43,608 nucleotides of DNA from NCBI GenBank assembly GCA_028456385.1, contig JALNQF010000345.1:1-43608 (forward strand), given 5' to 3'. A program made the position numbers and the translations under genes. The number at the start of each line of letters is the position of its first letter. Positions within the stretch are counted from its first letter, which is position 1. The DNA comes from Ophiosphaerella korrae. Lineage: Eukaryota > Ascomycota > Dothideomycetes > Pleosporales > Phaeosphaeriaceae. Positions 1 to 10,300 of this stretch are shown here, in pieces. Below the pieces are notes generated by a model, which was given only the letters and a program-made list of their open reading frames with translations, was not told where the DNA came from and ran no database searches.

Positions 1-740
1 AAGTCATAGGTGATCAATCTGAAAAAGGGCTTTTCTGAAAGCCTCAGTATCCCTCTCCAACAAGGCCCTCACATGGCCGTTACGAAAAAGCCTTTTTATC
101 AAACTGCTATAACCTCCTTCAAATCTGACAACGCCCCTGTCGTACGACCAACAAGCATCCTAAACTCCTTTTCGACGATCTGTAACTGTAGGCCAATAGA
201 TCAAATATATATATATATACCCAAGATTTGAAGATGTGCAACCTTTATTATCCCACATTCCGAGCTAGTCTACAGAGACAGACAGGCTCCTGAGTGTTCG
301 TGGAGGACTTTGGTACGCTGCGAAAGCATAATAGTGTACGCTAAGCAGCCTGGGATGTGCATCCGCGCTAGGTATGCTGAAATAGCTTAGGCTGTGGCGC
401 ATGCGCTTTGCACCTAGTACCGTAGCTATCCTTGGAAGTGGAAAGTTAACAGGGCTGAGAGCGAGGCTGTTGTTAACCTCTTTCTCAAGCTCACCCTCCT
501 CCCGCTGTATAAGCCAATATAGACCTAGCCAGCAGGGCGCTGAGACAAGCCCTGCCTGGAGGTGTAAGTGATTTATACAAAGCTAGACTTTGCGTCACTG
601 GGAAATGATCACGTCTCTAATAGTCATTATGGCTCTTGTTGAACCGGAAAATAACTGGAATAAGACTGTTCGTACGTATTGTTGATATTATTATTACTTT
701 TTCATCTCTGTAATTGTATAGATACAAATTGCTATATTTT
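1..740. other. Gene-free leader
   Basis: I see no supportable gene here. The open frames are short, lack recognisable motifs and mostly begin at non-ATG codons. The stretch around 190-230 holds a short (AT)n run. Nothing repeats elsewhere in the window as far as I could see. Confidence 0.5.
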
Positions 741-750
741 TGCTTCTTTC

Positions 751-870
751 TTAATCTTGGTGAGAATGCAAACGCAGCAGTTTGACTATCTCTCTGTGTC
801 CGGAATGTGAGGCCAGATTTAGAGCTGTCGACCCTTTATTGTCCTTTGCTTTAATATCAGCCTTGGTAGT
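751..870 (-). pseudogene. Ankyrin-repeat remnant
   Basis: Read on the minus strand, the frame that stops at 751 carries one clear ankyrin-type unit: an ADIKAKDNKGSTAL core followed by ASHSGHREIVKLL, the usual loop-helix-helix pattern. Upstream, the same frame soon loses resemblance and reaches a stop, and no neighbouring unit is readable. It is best seen as the last repeat of a lost ankyrin protein gene. There is no start codon or partner domain. Ankyrin repeats are protein-binding modules; nothing more can be said about function. Confidence 0.45.
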
Positions 871-1293
871 AGTAAAATAGTTACTTGGTTTTGGTTGAGG
901 AAGCCAGTTACGGGTGATGCCAGTGCCTCGCCCACGCTAAAGTTGCAGTGCTCAGCCATGCTTATGCCAGGCTTCTTGTTAGTATGCGCCTCTACCAAGT
1001 CCCTATCAACCTATCAAGGCGGACTTATAATTAAACGCAAACTTGCGACCTGCGACAAAAAACCACAACGAATGCCACGGGAACAAGTCGTTGTTCCCAT
1101 ATACCCCAAATAAAAGCAGATAACTAAAGGAGTGTTGATACAGTTTCATCATCCGACTGTAACGTAACTTCATCATACTGCATGGCCTTATCGTCCTCAA
1201 AGACTCCTACATTCCTTTTACCCTAGCGCATCGGCCTAAACCCCCCCGCAACGGCTCCATAGCAGGAAGCCCGATCAGTGGTCTCCAAATTCA
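871..1293. other. No gene seen
   Basis: Short overlapping open frames exist on both strands but none has recognisable motifs or a convincing start. The region lies just past the 3' end of the BCS1-like pseudogene. Confidence 0.4.
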
Positions 1294-2770
1294 TCATTGT
1301 CCGTCAAGCACCCACGATGCTATTCTAGCCAATTTCGTTCTTTCCTCTTTAACCTTCTCCATCCATGCCACTATATTAGTAATAGCATGGTAGAGTGAAT
1401 GCTTGTTGGCCAGTAAAAAAAACAATATCTCAGCCAAACTGAATTCTAGCTTCAGCACCTTCGCCACAAACTCTTGCCCCAAATGAAGCAACTCGCAGTC
1501 CTATACGCCCCTTTCTTCCCCGGGTTGAGGGAGAATCCGCTGCGATTCGTTGTCGCGAATGTTGGTCTTCGAGGGGTGGTTGTAGATGAAATAGAACAGC
1601 TGATTGATCATGTCTTCATTGCCCAGGTAGAGCTTTGGCTTGTATCTGTACTGCCATTAAATTATCGATGTATAGCGGTCGCGTCGATATCCTCGAGGAG
1701 AATAATGCGGTGCTGTGGGAGCTCGGCAAAGAGAGATTCTAGGGCGTGATTGTTCACAGAGATGCCAGTAAGCAAGTAACTTACAAGTACTTGCTTGTTT
1801 TACTTGCCAGGACAAGTATAAATCAGGCAAATGAAAGATTTCTCGGCTTCCAAGCAAGTATAAAAGTTCGCAAGTACTTGCTACCTGCAAGTTACTTGGG
1901 TGCAAAGCTTTGATGTTATTGAGTTAGCTGTATAAACGATCTCACGATAAATTATTGGTGTCGAGAATCTATAAATAAACATAGGAGCGACCGTGCGTAC
2001 TCAGGGGCTGGAGCTCGGATTTTCTAATACCCGGCTAGAAATAGTAGTAGCTCTAAATATAGTAATTATGCACAAGCACAAGCAAGTAATTGACCATCAA
2101 ACTTGCATGCAAGCAAGCAAGTATCGGAGTCATTACTTGCTTTGTTTGCTTGTTGGCAAGTATAATCGTTCAAACTAGATATAGTGAGGACGTAAATGTC
2201 TAAATAGAAGTGACCTGCAATGGAAAGGCAAAGGCTGGATTTCTAGTTTCAGGTGGTCCGTGAAGTAGATACCCTCGTTGAAAAGGAAGGCCACGCCTAG
2301 AGTACCACGCCGTAATTTTAGGGTCTAGGAATTTAGTTACGTCGCCTAACAACGCCTCTTTTAGCCTCCTGTTGATAGTCACAGTTGACATCTTTCTCTT
2401 ACACTACGAGACTCCAACTTTCTATGAGATCAACAACACCTTTCCTAGAGAGTGCGTGCGGGTAAACGCGAACGAAGGCGTAGCGCTCGCCTTCTCTCTT
2501 TAGGAGGGTAGTCACACCTAGATATGTCTCAATCAAGATCTCATCCTTGAGATATTGCACGTCTTCGATATGCATCCCTTCGGAGTCGTCCATGTGCCCA
2601 TCTCTGGTGAAATAACCTCGATGAATCCTTAGTCGCAGGAGTTTCAAAAATTTTGTATGCATTCTCCGTATCGAACAGCGCCTCGGCATCTTTGTTGTTC
2701 ACCGGGCTAGACGTAGCGGCGAAGTCTATTCCGCGCACAGAATTGTAATTTGGCCATGGCGCAGTTCAAT
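1294..2770 (-). pseudogene. BCS1-like AAA-ATPase pseudogene, split by a MITE
   Basis: BCS1-type proteins are AAA ATPases of the inner mitochondrial membrane (BCS1 itself translocates the Rieske protein); fungi carry many divergent paralogues. Read on the minus strand, the pieces are in the right order. The N-terminal BCS1 domain lies at 2740-2400. STVTINRRLKEALL and RGLPFQRGYLLHGPP lead to Walker A at 2390-2230, and IYVLTISSLND follows at about 2180. A 408-bp insertion interrupts, then HALESLFAELP and Walker B IILLEDID come at 1765-1690. The C-terminal helical part (KLYLGN, EFSLAEI) lies at 1640-1294. Walker A is ruined: GPPETRNP stands where GPPGTGKS is expected, so the invariant Lys is gone. 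At least three frameshifts or stops occur, and sensor regions after Walker B are missing. It is surely dead. Removing the insertion and one target duplication restores continuous similarity across the junction. Confidence 0.8.
1757..2164. mobile_element. hAT-like MITE (408 bp)
   Basis: This non-coding element sits inside the BCS1-like pseudogene. Its left end reads CAGAGATGCCAGTAAGC; the reverse complement of its right end reads TATACTTGCCAACAAGC, giving 11 of 17 matches with the shared core TGCCAnnAAGC. It is flanked by 8-bp near-identical duplications, ATTGTTCA (1749-1756) and ATCGTTCA (2165-2172). Both outer thirds are crowded with CAAGTA/TACTTG motifs (about eleven, two of them as the palindrome CAAGTACTTG), like the subterminal transposase-binding repeats of hAT elements. 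Ends starting CAG and an 8-bp duplication are hAT hallmarks. It has no transposase and would have needed one supplied in trans. The open frames inside it are not genes. Confidence 0.75.
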
Positions 2771-3122
2771 CGGCTAACCATGAAGGAAGCCCGCTCAGCT
2801 TCGTGGGTGATTTTATCAGAGAAAGGAAGAACCTAGGAGGAACTTAGCTTGACCGAGGATCTGATTTGTGGCCTAGCTGTATATTATTGTGGTTAAGGTA
2901 GAAGACTAGATAAGGTAATTGCTCTAAGAAGGTTTAAGTTCAAGCTAGATATATCTATTGTTTGTATCGGAAAGAGTATCTATCTGAAAGAGTGTTTATC
3001 ATAACGCCAACGCCTAAAATACAAAAAAATCATGTCTACCCTTCTAGATGCCAAGCCTTGCTTAGCAATACCATTCCGAATGCTATCCTCCTACTACATG
3101 CAAACTACTCATTTTTTTCCCT
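2771..3122. other. No gene seen
   Basis: This spacer between the BCS1-like remnant and the ADP-ribosyltransferase-like gene is fairly AT-rich and shows no open frame of note. It holds the 3' flank of the minus-strand gene that ends at 3123. Confidence 0.4.
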
Positions 3123-3611
3123 CTAGATTCTCTCGAGACGGGCGCGGGCATCATGGGCGAATGTAGCCCGCTTAGCTGGCTTGGGAACAGCTACGTATGT
3201 GCTGCCCTCCTTCTTCTGGATAGAGATAATGGCCGCCCAAGGGACTACGTGGTCCACTGCTTGTTCCATCTCACGCTGGTTAGGGTGAGGTCCGAGCACT
3301 GCGTTGACGTCCCAGATTTTGTTGGTTACTTTAGAGCTGTCGATAACATAGAGGTATTTCTCGAACTTAGCTACCTCCATGTCTGTCGTGCAAGACACGA
3401 ATGGGTCGCTGGAACCAATTGAGTCCTCTGCATGCCACCTCAATGTTTTCTCCGAACACTCCCCAGTAGTACTCCAAGCTGTGAGACCTCCAGCTGCCTT
3501 AACAGTCTCAGGACTGCGGCCATCGCCTCGGTAGATAGTACCAAGGGCTGCAACACCGCTTATCAGCGATGCAAGCAAAGTAATGCAGAAAAAGAGAGGA
3601 GTGCTGTGCAT
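3123..3611 (-). CDS. Secreted ADP-ribosyltransferase-like protein
   Basis: A 162-aa protein resembling the catalytic A chain of heat-labile-enterotoxin-type mono-ADP-ribosyltransferases, which move ADP-ribose from NAD+ to a target protein. The first ~22 residues form a signal peptide (hydrophobic run ending in GVAA). Then come the family's landmarks in order: YRGD with Arg28 and RSPETVKAAGG; FVSCTT at 71-76, in the place of the usual STS motif; and REMEQAV, where Glu114 and Glu116 occupy the ExE pair, followed by VVPWAAI as in the enterotoxin fold. An in-frame ATG lies 17 codons upstream (3662), but the ATG at 3611 puts the signal peptide at the terminus and is preferred. The protein is intronless and shorter than typical family members (about 200-300 aa). 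Export and a role toward a host or competitor are inference; activity is untested and the target is unknown. Confidence 0.7.
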   Translation of the reverse strand: MHSTPLFFCITLLASLISGVAALGTIYRGDGRSPETVKAAGGLTAWSTTGECSEKTLRWHAEDSIGSSDPFVSCTTDMEVAKFEKYLYVIDSSKVTNKIWDVNAVLGPHPNQREMEQAVDHVVPWAAIISIQKKEGSTYVAVPKPAKRATFAHDARARLERI

Positions 3612-4299
3612 TTTGAAATAGTGCTTGTCGTTCGAATGTAGTGAATTGTTGTTTAGATGCAACGAAGTATTGTTTGAGTGTAGTAAAGAATGGTTTGGTT
3701 CTGGTCAAGTATTGTGTAAATGTAGTAAAGGGTTGTTGATTGTAGTGATGATTTGAACATGCGAAGCGCATGCTCTATATACTTAACTTCGTTACTAATA
3801 CCGGACATTTTTAACCTTGTTTCTGCACTAGACAGTAGGGTGTGTAGAATCTGAGGTTTATCGGACTAGTGTGCTAAAAACTTACTCAGAAATACACGTT
3901 GGTGCATGTATACGGGTTCCGGTGGGCCTGCGAATCTTCTCCCAAATTCGAATACTTCCATACAAATTGGTTATTAGCGCGCAAAACCTATCTGAACCCA
4001 CTTATGCACCCAACATGTACAGGAAATCAGAGTACAAAAATGACCTAATAATATGGGGCATAGCCACGCTTTCGAGCACAGGCCAAGTTATAACAACCCG
4101 AAATCTTATGTCAGCGCGGACATTTTAGCGTAACTTCCTAACACATTACGTGATGAGGCAATCGACACCAATCTCAATATATGTAGCTGTCGCTTGACTG
4201 TGCAGGTGCCTTACCTTGCGGAGACGAGCAGACCTTATACAAATAACCTTGCTCAAACGAGCCTTATACCTACAGCTCTCAGGAATCCATATAAACACC
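3612..4299. other. Intergenic, probable promoters
   Basis: This region lies between the divergent ADP-ribosyltransferase-like gene (-) and the 134-aa hypothetical gene (+), so it should hold both promoters. At 3630-3740 the minus strand shows imperfect repeats of a roughly 24-nt unit around TTTACTACA-like words. No other gene is recognised. Confidence 0.4.
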
Positions 4300-4704
4300 A
4301 TGAAGGAGCCTAGAACAGTACCATGGGGCCTACGCATCGACAACGCTGACTTTACCAAGTTAAAAGCCGGCAGGGAGCGTCGAAACCAAAATGATAAATG
4401 GCGTATCTGGATCTCGGATCAGGGCGAGAGCGGCAACATATCCATTACATTCACTAGGGCCACGTTTGACAAGGACATTTACATACTTCATGTGAAGCCG
4501 GGTGATAGCAGCGATGGCAGCTATATCATTGAAGAGTTTACTTGGGAATATGACAATAACGGATTTCAAGTTCCAGAGGAGCGGGCTAAACAGCAAGTAG
4601 TCGTCCTAAGCAGGTTTCTTCTAAAATGCGATATCGAGGCATTGCCAGAGTATGATAGGTCGAGCGTATGGGATTATTCTGCTACTAAGAAAGAGGCCAA
4701 CTAA
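4300..4704 (+). CDS. Hypothetical protein, 134 aa
   Basis: I do not recognise the family. The ATG at 4300 has a good fungal context (CACC before the ATG) and is chosen over the frame's non-ATG opening at 4216. The product is 134 aa and soluble, with no signal peptide or membrane segment. Its middle is rich in alternating hydrophobic and aromatic residues (WRIWISD, ISITFTRA, YIILHV-like stretches, EEFTWEYD), which suggests a beta-rich single domain. The C-terminus is an amphipathic helix ending in a charged tail (KKEAN). It has no introns and ordinary base composition. It is divergent to the secreted ADP-ribosyltransferase-like gene, about 690 bp away; that pairing is suggestive only. Confidence 0.55.
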   Translation: MKEPRTVPWGLRIDNADFTKLKAGRERRNQNDKWRIWISDQGESGNISITFTRATFDKDIYILHVKPGDSSDGSYIIEEFTWEYDNNGFQVPEERAKQQVVVLSRFLLKCDIEALPEYDRSSVWDYSATKKEAN

Positions 4705-5827
4705 TCAAGCCTTTTCTTTGGTTACCAACGAGCTTCATTCAACAAGGCAGTGCGACAAAGTAGCGAAAAATCCTACATGACGAAAATCTACTGCCCTTCT
4801 TTATTATAATAGAGTCAACAGCAACTGAGAAGTGCAATCAATCTCGGAATACAAACCTTGTATCTTAAGCTCTATGTGTACTCAATGTTCTCCTTGTTGC
4901 AATCCCGCTCCGCTGCCTCGGATTCGCTACAGAGCTCGTGTATTCTAGCTAAGAAGTGACAAAACTATGGACAGACATGTAAACACTATACCCTGAGTAC
5001 AGTATCTAGATACCTGCGCTTGAAGCCCTGCTAATTGTTCGAGAACACCATCCAGACCTTGGTCGTTGTTGGTCTGAATATCTTCGCTGATCTTGATAAA
5101 CCGATGCTTAAAATTGCCGCTGCAAAGAAAGCACGGTGGTGGTGTACCGAGGAGAGCAGCGCGACCGAAAAATCTCATGTGGTTGATGCAACTGATTTAT
5201 TTCCAGTGAGCGAGGTGCGACAGGGATGTGCGGGTCGGGAGCATGGAGATGCGGAAGTGCGCAGGTGGACAGGTGCGACTGGGAAATCCTCAGGTGCGAA
5301 GGGCAGCCAAAGCCCGCGCTGCATTTCCTGAGCCGATGGGTTACGCCTACCTATCAGAGCCAGATGTATGCGGCAACCCAAGCGCGCCGTCATCCACGAA
5401 AACAATTGTTATACAACGTCTACCTTGTGCGCGCAAGTTTCATTATCGACAAATCTAAAACTTGTTCACCTCATTCGACGTGTTTCTATCTTGACCATAT
5501 GCACTTACGGCATAACTCTTGCTGTTCGAGGCGAATGCACAAAGCAACCATAGCATAAAATAGAGACAGGCCTACGAAGGAGATGTCAGCTGTTACCAAA
5601 GCCAGGCGTTGCATGCGCAAATCCAACGCATGACGCAGCACTGGATCAACTTGCTTCAAGGAAAGGGGGGCCGTACCCGGCATGCCGTGATTCGGGGATA
5701 GTACTCGGAGTCTACCTAGACGGCAAGGCTTGGGCAGAGTAAATGCTCGACGGTGGGTGAAAGGATGGAGAATTCAGTGGGAAAGAGGAGATCATTGGTG
5801 GCATGAAAAAGGGCCAGCCATCACCAA
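4705..5827. other. No confident gene
   Basis: Several frames of 60-110 codons overlap here on both strands with no recognised motif. One minus-strand stretch (about 5160-5020, around NFKHRFIKISEDIQTNN and LEQLAGLQAQ, followed by a GTATCT donor-like site) reads like a short exon, but I cannot connect it to anything. The kinase-like gene ends at 5828. Confidence 0.35.
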
Positions 5828-6565
5828 TCAAGTGGAAAACGCGTCTAGTTCTATGATAATTTCACTCATTGAGCTGGCTTTGCTATCCCAGCATTTCTCT
5901 ATTAGCCAGCCTAGGGGAAGATTTGTAATATCGGGAAATTGTTGAGTTGTGCACAGTTCTTCGACCTGCTTGCAACAATCATTCGATGCTTCAAGTTCAT
6001 TGTGCGGCGGTCTCCCAGTCAAAACTTCGTAGATTATACACCCAAATGCAAAGATATCCGTGCCTTGACTCACCCGAGGCATCGATGGCCGGTAGCCGAA
6101 CCACTCGTAGCAGGATCCTGCCGGTCCACCATCAATACTGCAGCCTTCAAAGTCGATCAACTTTATACAATCTTGTTCTGTAAGAATCAAGTTGTGGCTT
6201 CCAACGTCACCATAAATGATGCCGTGAGTGTGTAAATATTGGTAGCCTTCTGCTGCGTGTCTCAGCCAGCGGACTTCCGTCTTAATCGGTATCTCATTTG
6301 CAGAGGGGGCTCGACAGATACTCCGGAGTAGTGTGCCTCGCTCAAGAACAACAGATCCATCCGTCCGTATTTCCAGTACTTTTGCGATATTAGAGTGTCG
6401 ACCAAGCCGCTTATAGACGATATGCTCAGTCCCGCAAGCGTCAGCATCGTGATACTCCTTTAGGACACGTTCTGAATCGATCTCATAAACGGCCCCCGAT
6501 TTCCCTGCGGCAAGGAATCGCTTGGTTTTGGGTACGACCGCATCGGGGTGTGTTTCGCCTAGAGA
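5828..6565 (-). CDS. Protein kinase-like domain, 5' end unresolved
   Basis: The open frame of 244 codons encodes an almost whole protein-kinase-like domain. From the N-terminus it has a glycine loop (AAGKSGAVYEI), a VLKEY lysine as the ATP-binding Lys, hinge text VVLERGTL, a catalytic loop HGIIYGDVGSHNLIL (YGD for HRD, with the Asn retained), LIDFEG for DFG, and the F-helix SQGTDIFAFGCIIYEVLTG. YGD and DFE-type variants occur in fungal kinase-like families that may be weakly active or pseudokinases. The frame has no ATG before the domain: an upstream TGA at 6566-6568 blocks it. Either a 5' exon joins at the CTCTAG acceptor next to 6561, or the gene is a 5'-truncated remnant. The domain is otherwise free of stops. 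The substrate is unknown. Confidence 0.6.
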   Translation of the reverse strand, partial: SLGETHPDAVVPKTKRFLAAGKSGAVYEIDSERVLKEYHDADACGTEHIVYKRLGRHSNIAKVLEIRTDGSVVLERGTLLRSICRAPSANEIPIKTEVRWLRHAAEGYQYLHTHGIIYGDVGSHNLILTEQDCIKLIDFEGCSIDGGPAGSCYEWFGYRPSMPRVSQGTDIFAFGCIIYEVLTGRPPHNELEASNDCCKQVEELCTTQQFPDITNLPLGWLIEKCWDSKASSMSEIIIELDAFST

Positions 6566-7369
6566 TCAGGGTCTTCCGAGGTATTTGGAAGGAAGCGTCC
6601 TGAGGAATGTAAAGGGGGAGAGAAGGACGGACGCCATGCAATACCTGTCAAGAAAGAGTGTGGCTGGAGGAGTCGGTGGGCAGGATGGCGATGATGCGAG
6701 GAAGGAGAAGAGCTGCTGATGAAGCCTTGCTTCTGCGATAGGGTTGTAGATGGTGAGAGCGCAGCCAGCCGTAGCCGAGGTGGCCGACGCGAGCGGAGTA
6801 TGCGAGGACTCAGGCTGGAGTAGCGGGCGTCGAGGGTCGTATAGTGCGGTGAGAAAGATAGCTCAAGTGAACGTAAGGTAGGAGTCAGCAAGAGCCAGGG
6901 GCCCCGGCTTTACCCCGGCTAGCTCTAGCACTTTACCAAGATCGCAGGCCGACTATTTACATATTCCTAGAATAAGCTCAGGTTCCCTTAAAATACGGAG
7001 TACTTCTTATTCATAGAATAATTACTGTAATAGAAGAAATACGTTTACAAATAAAAGAAAAATAAATTACTAATTATTCAATATTTATAGATAAAAGTTT
7101 TTATATGCGACGGGATATGGGATACGCGCACGCCAGCATGTTGCTCTCAATCAAGTCAGCTATCAACCGAAGGAAAAGAATCGCTCTCGCACAAGGAGAA
7201 TGAATGCCCTGGCGAGTTATTATCGCCCGCTAGTTATTTCTATATCAAGAGTAAAAAATAATTGACAAAAGAACATGTTGTTACAACAGAGGTAGTCTAG
7301 GATATCTTATCCACCGGAACGCCAAATCGCAAACCTCGTCAGCCACACAGTTATGTATACGATGGTTGC
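6566..7369. other. Intergenic; possible kinase 5' exon
   Basis: A minus-strand open frame at 6559-6891 is Ser/Pro/Arg-rich with no ATG or recognised motif; it could include a 5' exon of the kinase-like gene, but I cannot prove it. From about 6960 to 7100 the DNA is AT-rich. The rest is 3' flank of the ABC transporter. Confidence 0.4.
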
Positions 7370-10300
7370 TTACCCTAACCCAAATTCCATGCACAACTGC
7401 TGAAACGCTGAACCACCCGGTCTCTCCAGTAACACCGTCGGTGAGTCGAACTCGAGCAGTCTGCCACGCTCAAGCACAGCAATCTTGTCAAAATCCATGA
7501 CAGTTTCCAAGCGGTGGGCAACGACTAGCCACGTCCAAGTCGGGCCACCAAATTCCTCGCGCAGAATGCGCTGCATACGTTTGTCCGTTTCGGCATCAAC
7601 ACTGCTGGTCGCCTCGTCCACGACCAATATGCCCCCGCTTTCCGGCCTTTTCAGCATCGCTCGCGCTAGACAGAACAGCTGTCGCTGTCCATGTGACAGC
7701 ATATCCGCGTCCATCTGTGCGTCTAAGCCGTCCCTACGCCCGACGATCATAGTAGCGCCGAGTAGCGCGTCTGCAAGCCCAACGCGTTCTAAGGCCTGGA
7801 TAATGGCGGGATCGGTAGCGCGGCCAAGGGGGTCGGCGTTGAAGCGGATGCTGGCCCATGGCGCGAAGTATGGGTCTTGTGGGAGCGCGACTAGGCGGGC
7901 GCGGAGGTCGTCGTGTGGAAGCTTGGAGACGTCGATGCCATCGATCACGATGTTGCCGCTTGTGCCACTTAGGCTGGGGTCAACGAGGCGAAAGAGTGTG
8001 GACACAAGAGTGCTCTTGCCACTGTCATGAGTTAGATAAAAAATCTTAAAGTGGGATTGAAAATGAGGCAGGATGCTTGCTCACCTTCCGCTACCACCAC
8101 AAATAGCGACTTTTTCGCCGGACTTGATAGTGAACGAGACGTTCTTTACTGCTCGCTCGGAGCCATCCCTAGCGAAAAGATTGTTAGCTATCTGTACCCA
8201 AAACGGAAATGAGAAAGAGAGCACTTACTTATACGCCACCGAAACGTTCTTGAGCTCGATGTTGCCGCCGGCTGGCCAGTTCTCGGACAGCTCAATGGCT
8301 TCTACAGGCTTCACTTCGGCAGGAGTCTGATCCATAAAATCCTTGATCCTTGCCACGGCTCCAATCGAAGTCTCGAGTCTCGTCCAGGTCACGACTGTAC
8401 TCATTAAGTTTGTCGACAAGGACATCATATTCAACAGAGCCACACCGCCCAGCCCGGCCGTTGCTGTGCCCTTATCTCTCAATGTCACCATGATAGCGAC
8501 TAGGACCACAGCCACGGCAGCAGTGATAAGACCCAGCACCAATGCCAGCCAATGCTGTACGCTAGCGAGTAGATAAACAGGGCGTTGTGAGTCGTCAAGA
8601 GCACGTAGAAACTCGGACTGACACTCTTCTTGCCAACGGAAAGCACGCACAGTAGCCCTTCCACGCAGCGCCTCAAGGAAAAGCGAGTATAGCGGACTCT
8701 TTGCCTCGAGGTCAAGGTAACGTAGTTGGCGCGACGTGCGCAAGTAGGTACGCTGCACCAACCAGAAGACGGCAATGACAAGTACCATAGCTGCGGCAAC
8801 ATACTTCGCCGCTACCAGTACAACAACAGCTTGTGCTAGAGCACTGAGTGCTGCGGCACCGAGAAGCAGTAACGAGACGGGCAACTCAGAGTCCAGTAGA
8901 TGCACATCCTGACTGAAGCGATTGAGAGTAATTCCTGCATCAGTTGACGTGAAAAAAGAAAGAGGCGCAGCGCTGACGGTATTTACAAGCTGCGAGTGAA
9001 GCCAGCGACCCGATCTCACGACCATAGTGCTCGCAACGTGGCGCGCTCCGATGAAGAGTGAGACGAGGAATCCAGTTTGAAGCGCCGCGTAGATGCCTAG
9101 GTAGTAGCCAACGCTGCGACTGTGTTTACTGTCCGCCGCATCAGCCCACGAACTGAGCCAGAGATGGGGCACAATTTCAAGCGTGACAAAAGCCAGCTCA
9201 GCGAGGATGAAAATAATTGTGTTACGAATACCCGTGGCACGGAAGTAGTGCAAGTACGCTTTGCGATCACCCATCTGTCTGTTAGGAGCATCGGCGGCAG
9301 GCACCTCCAGTCTGGCGGTGGTGGGCGAAGCGACCGTGGTGTTTCGTTGCACCTCTGGTCTTGGAGCTGATGGAATGTACAAGTCCTCACAGTCGCTGTC
9401 GTCGCCATCACACTCTATTTTCCTGCAGAGCTCTTGCACGTATCCTTCGGGTAAGGAGCGCAATTCTTGAAAGGTGCCTTGCTCAGCAATCATGCCGTTG
9501 CGCCCGAGGGCGATGATGTGGTCTGCATATTGTAGAACATGTGCTAATAGTATACGTTAGTTTTAGGTTCACGTGTATATCCGGTATACATACGAGAGTG
9601 GGTTGCAAGCAGCGTGGTCGTTTGAGAGTGACGAAGGAGCCCGTCTTTTCCGAACACGGCTTGGAAAACATTGTTCATGGTCGTACTGTCTAGACCACTC
9701 AGCACATCATCAAACACTGCCATCTCTCTTCTTGCGTAGACGGCTCGGGCAATTGTCTATAAAATTTGATCAGCCACCGATTGTTAGTTTCGATTTCGGG
9801 GTACTCACCACTCTTTGTTTCTGTCCGCCGCTCAGCGCAATGCCTTCGGTCCCTACAACAGTCTCATCCCCTAGCGGCATTCTCTCAAAGTCTTTATCTA
9901 GAGCACATGCCCTCACAACCGCAGCGTACCAATCCTCGTCCCACAGGCTATAGCCCAAGATGTTCTGCCGTACACTTGCGTTGCGTAACCACGGCGTCTG
10001 GTCGCAGAAGGATGTAGTACGTGACGACACCCAAACCGAACCAGATGTATTGTATACCTCGCCTAAGATGCCCTTTAAGAGCGTTGACTTACCACTGGCC
10101 ACGGGCCCGACGATAATAGTGAGTGCGTTGGCGGGTAGGTTAGCCGTAAGGTCATGCAACACCTCCTTCTCTTCTTTCTCCTGGCTCTCACCACCGCGCC
10201 GCCGTGACCACGCAAAGCTAGCACCTCTTAGGTGCACAGCGTCCCAACGCTCGTTGAGTGGTGGCAGCGGCGTAGCGAATTTCTTCAATCGCTTCTCGAA

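Noticed and set aside
4216..4299. Upstream extension of the 134-aa hypothetical protein
   Set aside because: The frame opens at a non-ATG codon; the first ATG (4300) has a better context and precedes the domain-like part.
7353..7372. A GTAAGC donor overlapping the ABCC stop, implying another exon
   Set aside because: The protein already has the expected NBD2 end and total length (1500 aa); no downstream exon was recognised.
7485..8030. A 181-codon plus-strand open frame
   Set aside because: It lies antisense to the last ABCC exon, whose Walker A and B and signature motifs are unmistakable; it is a shadow of a GC-rich coding region.
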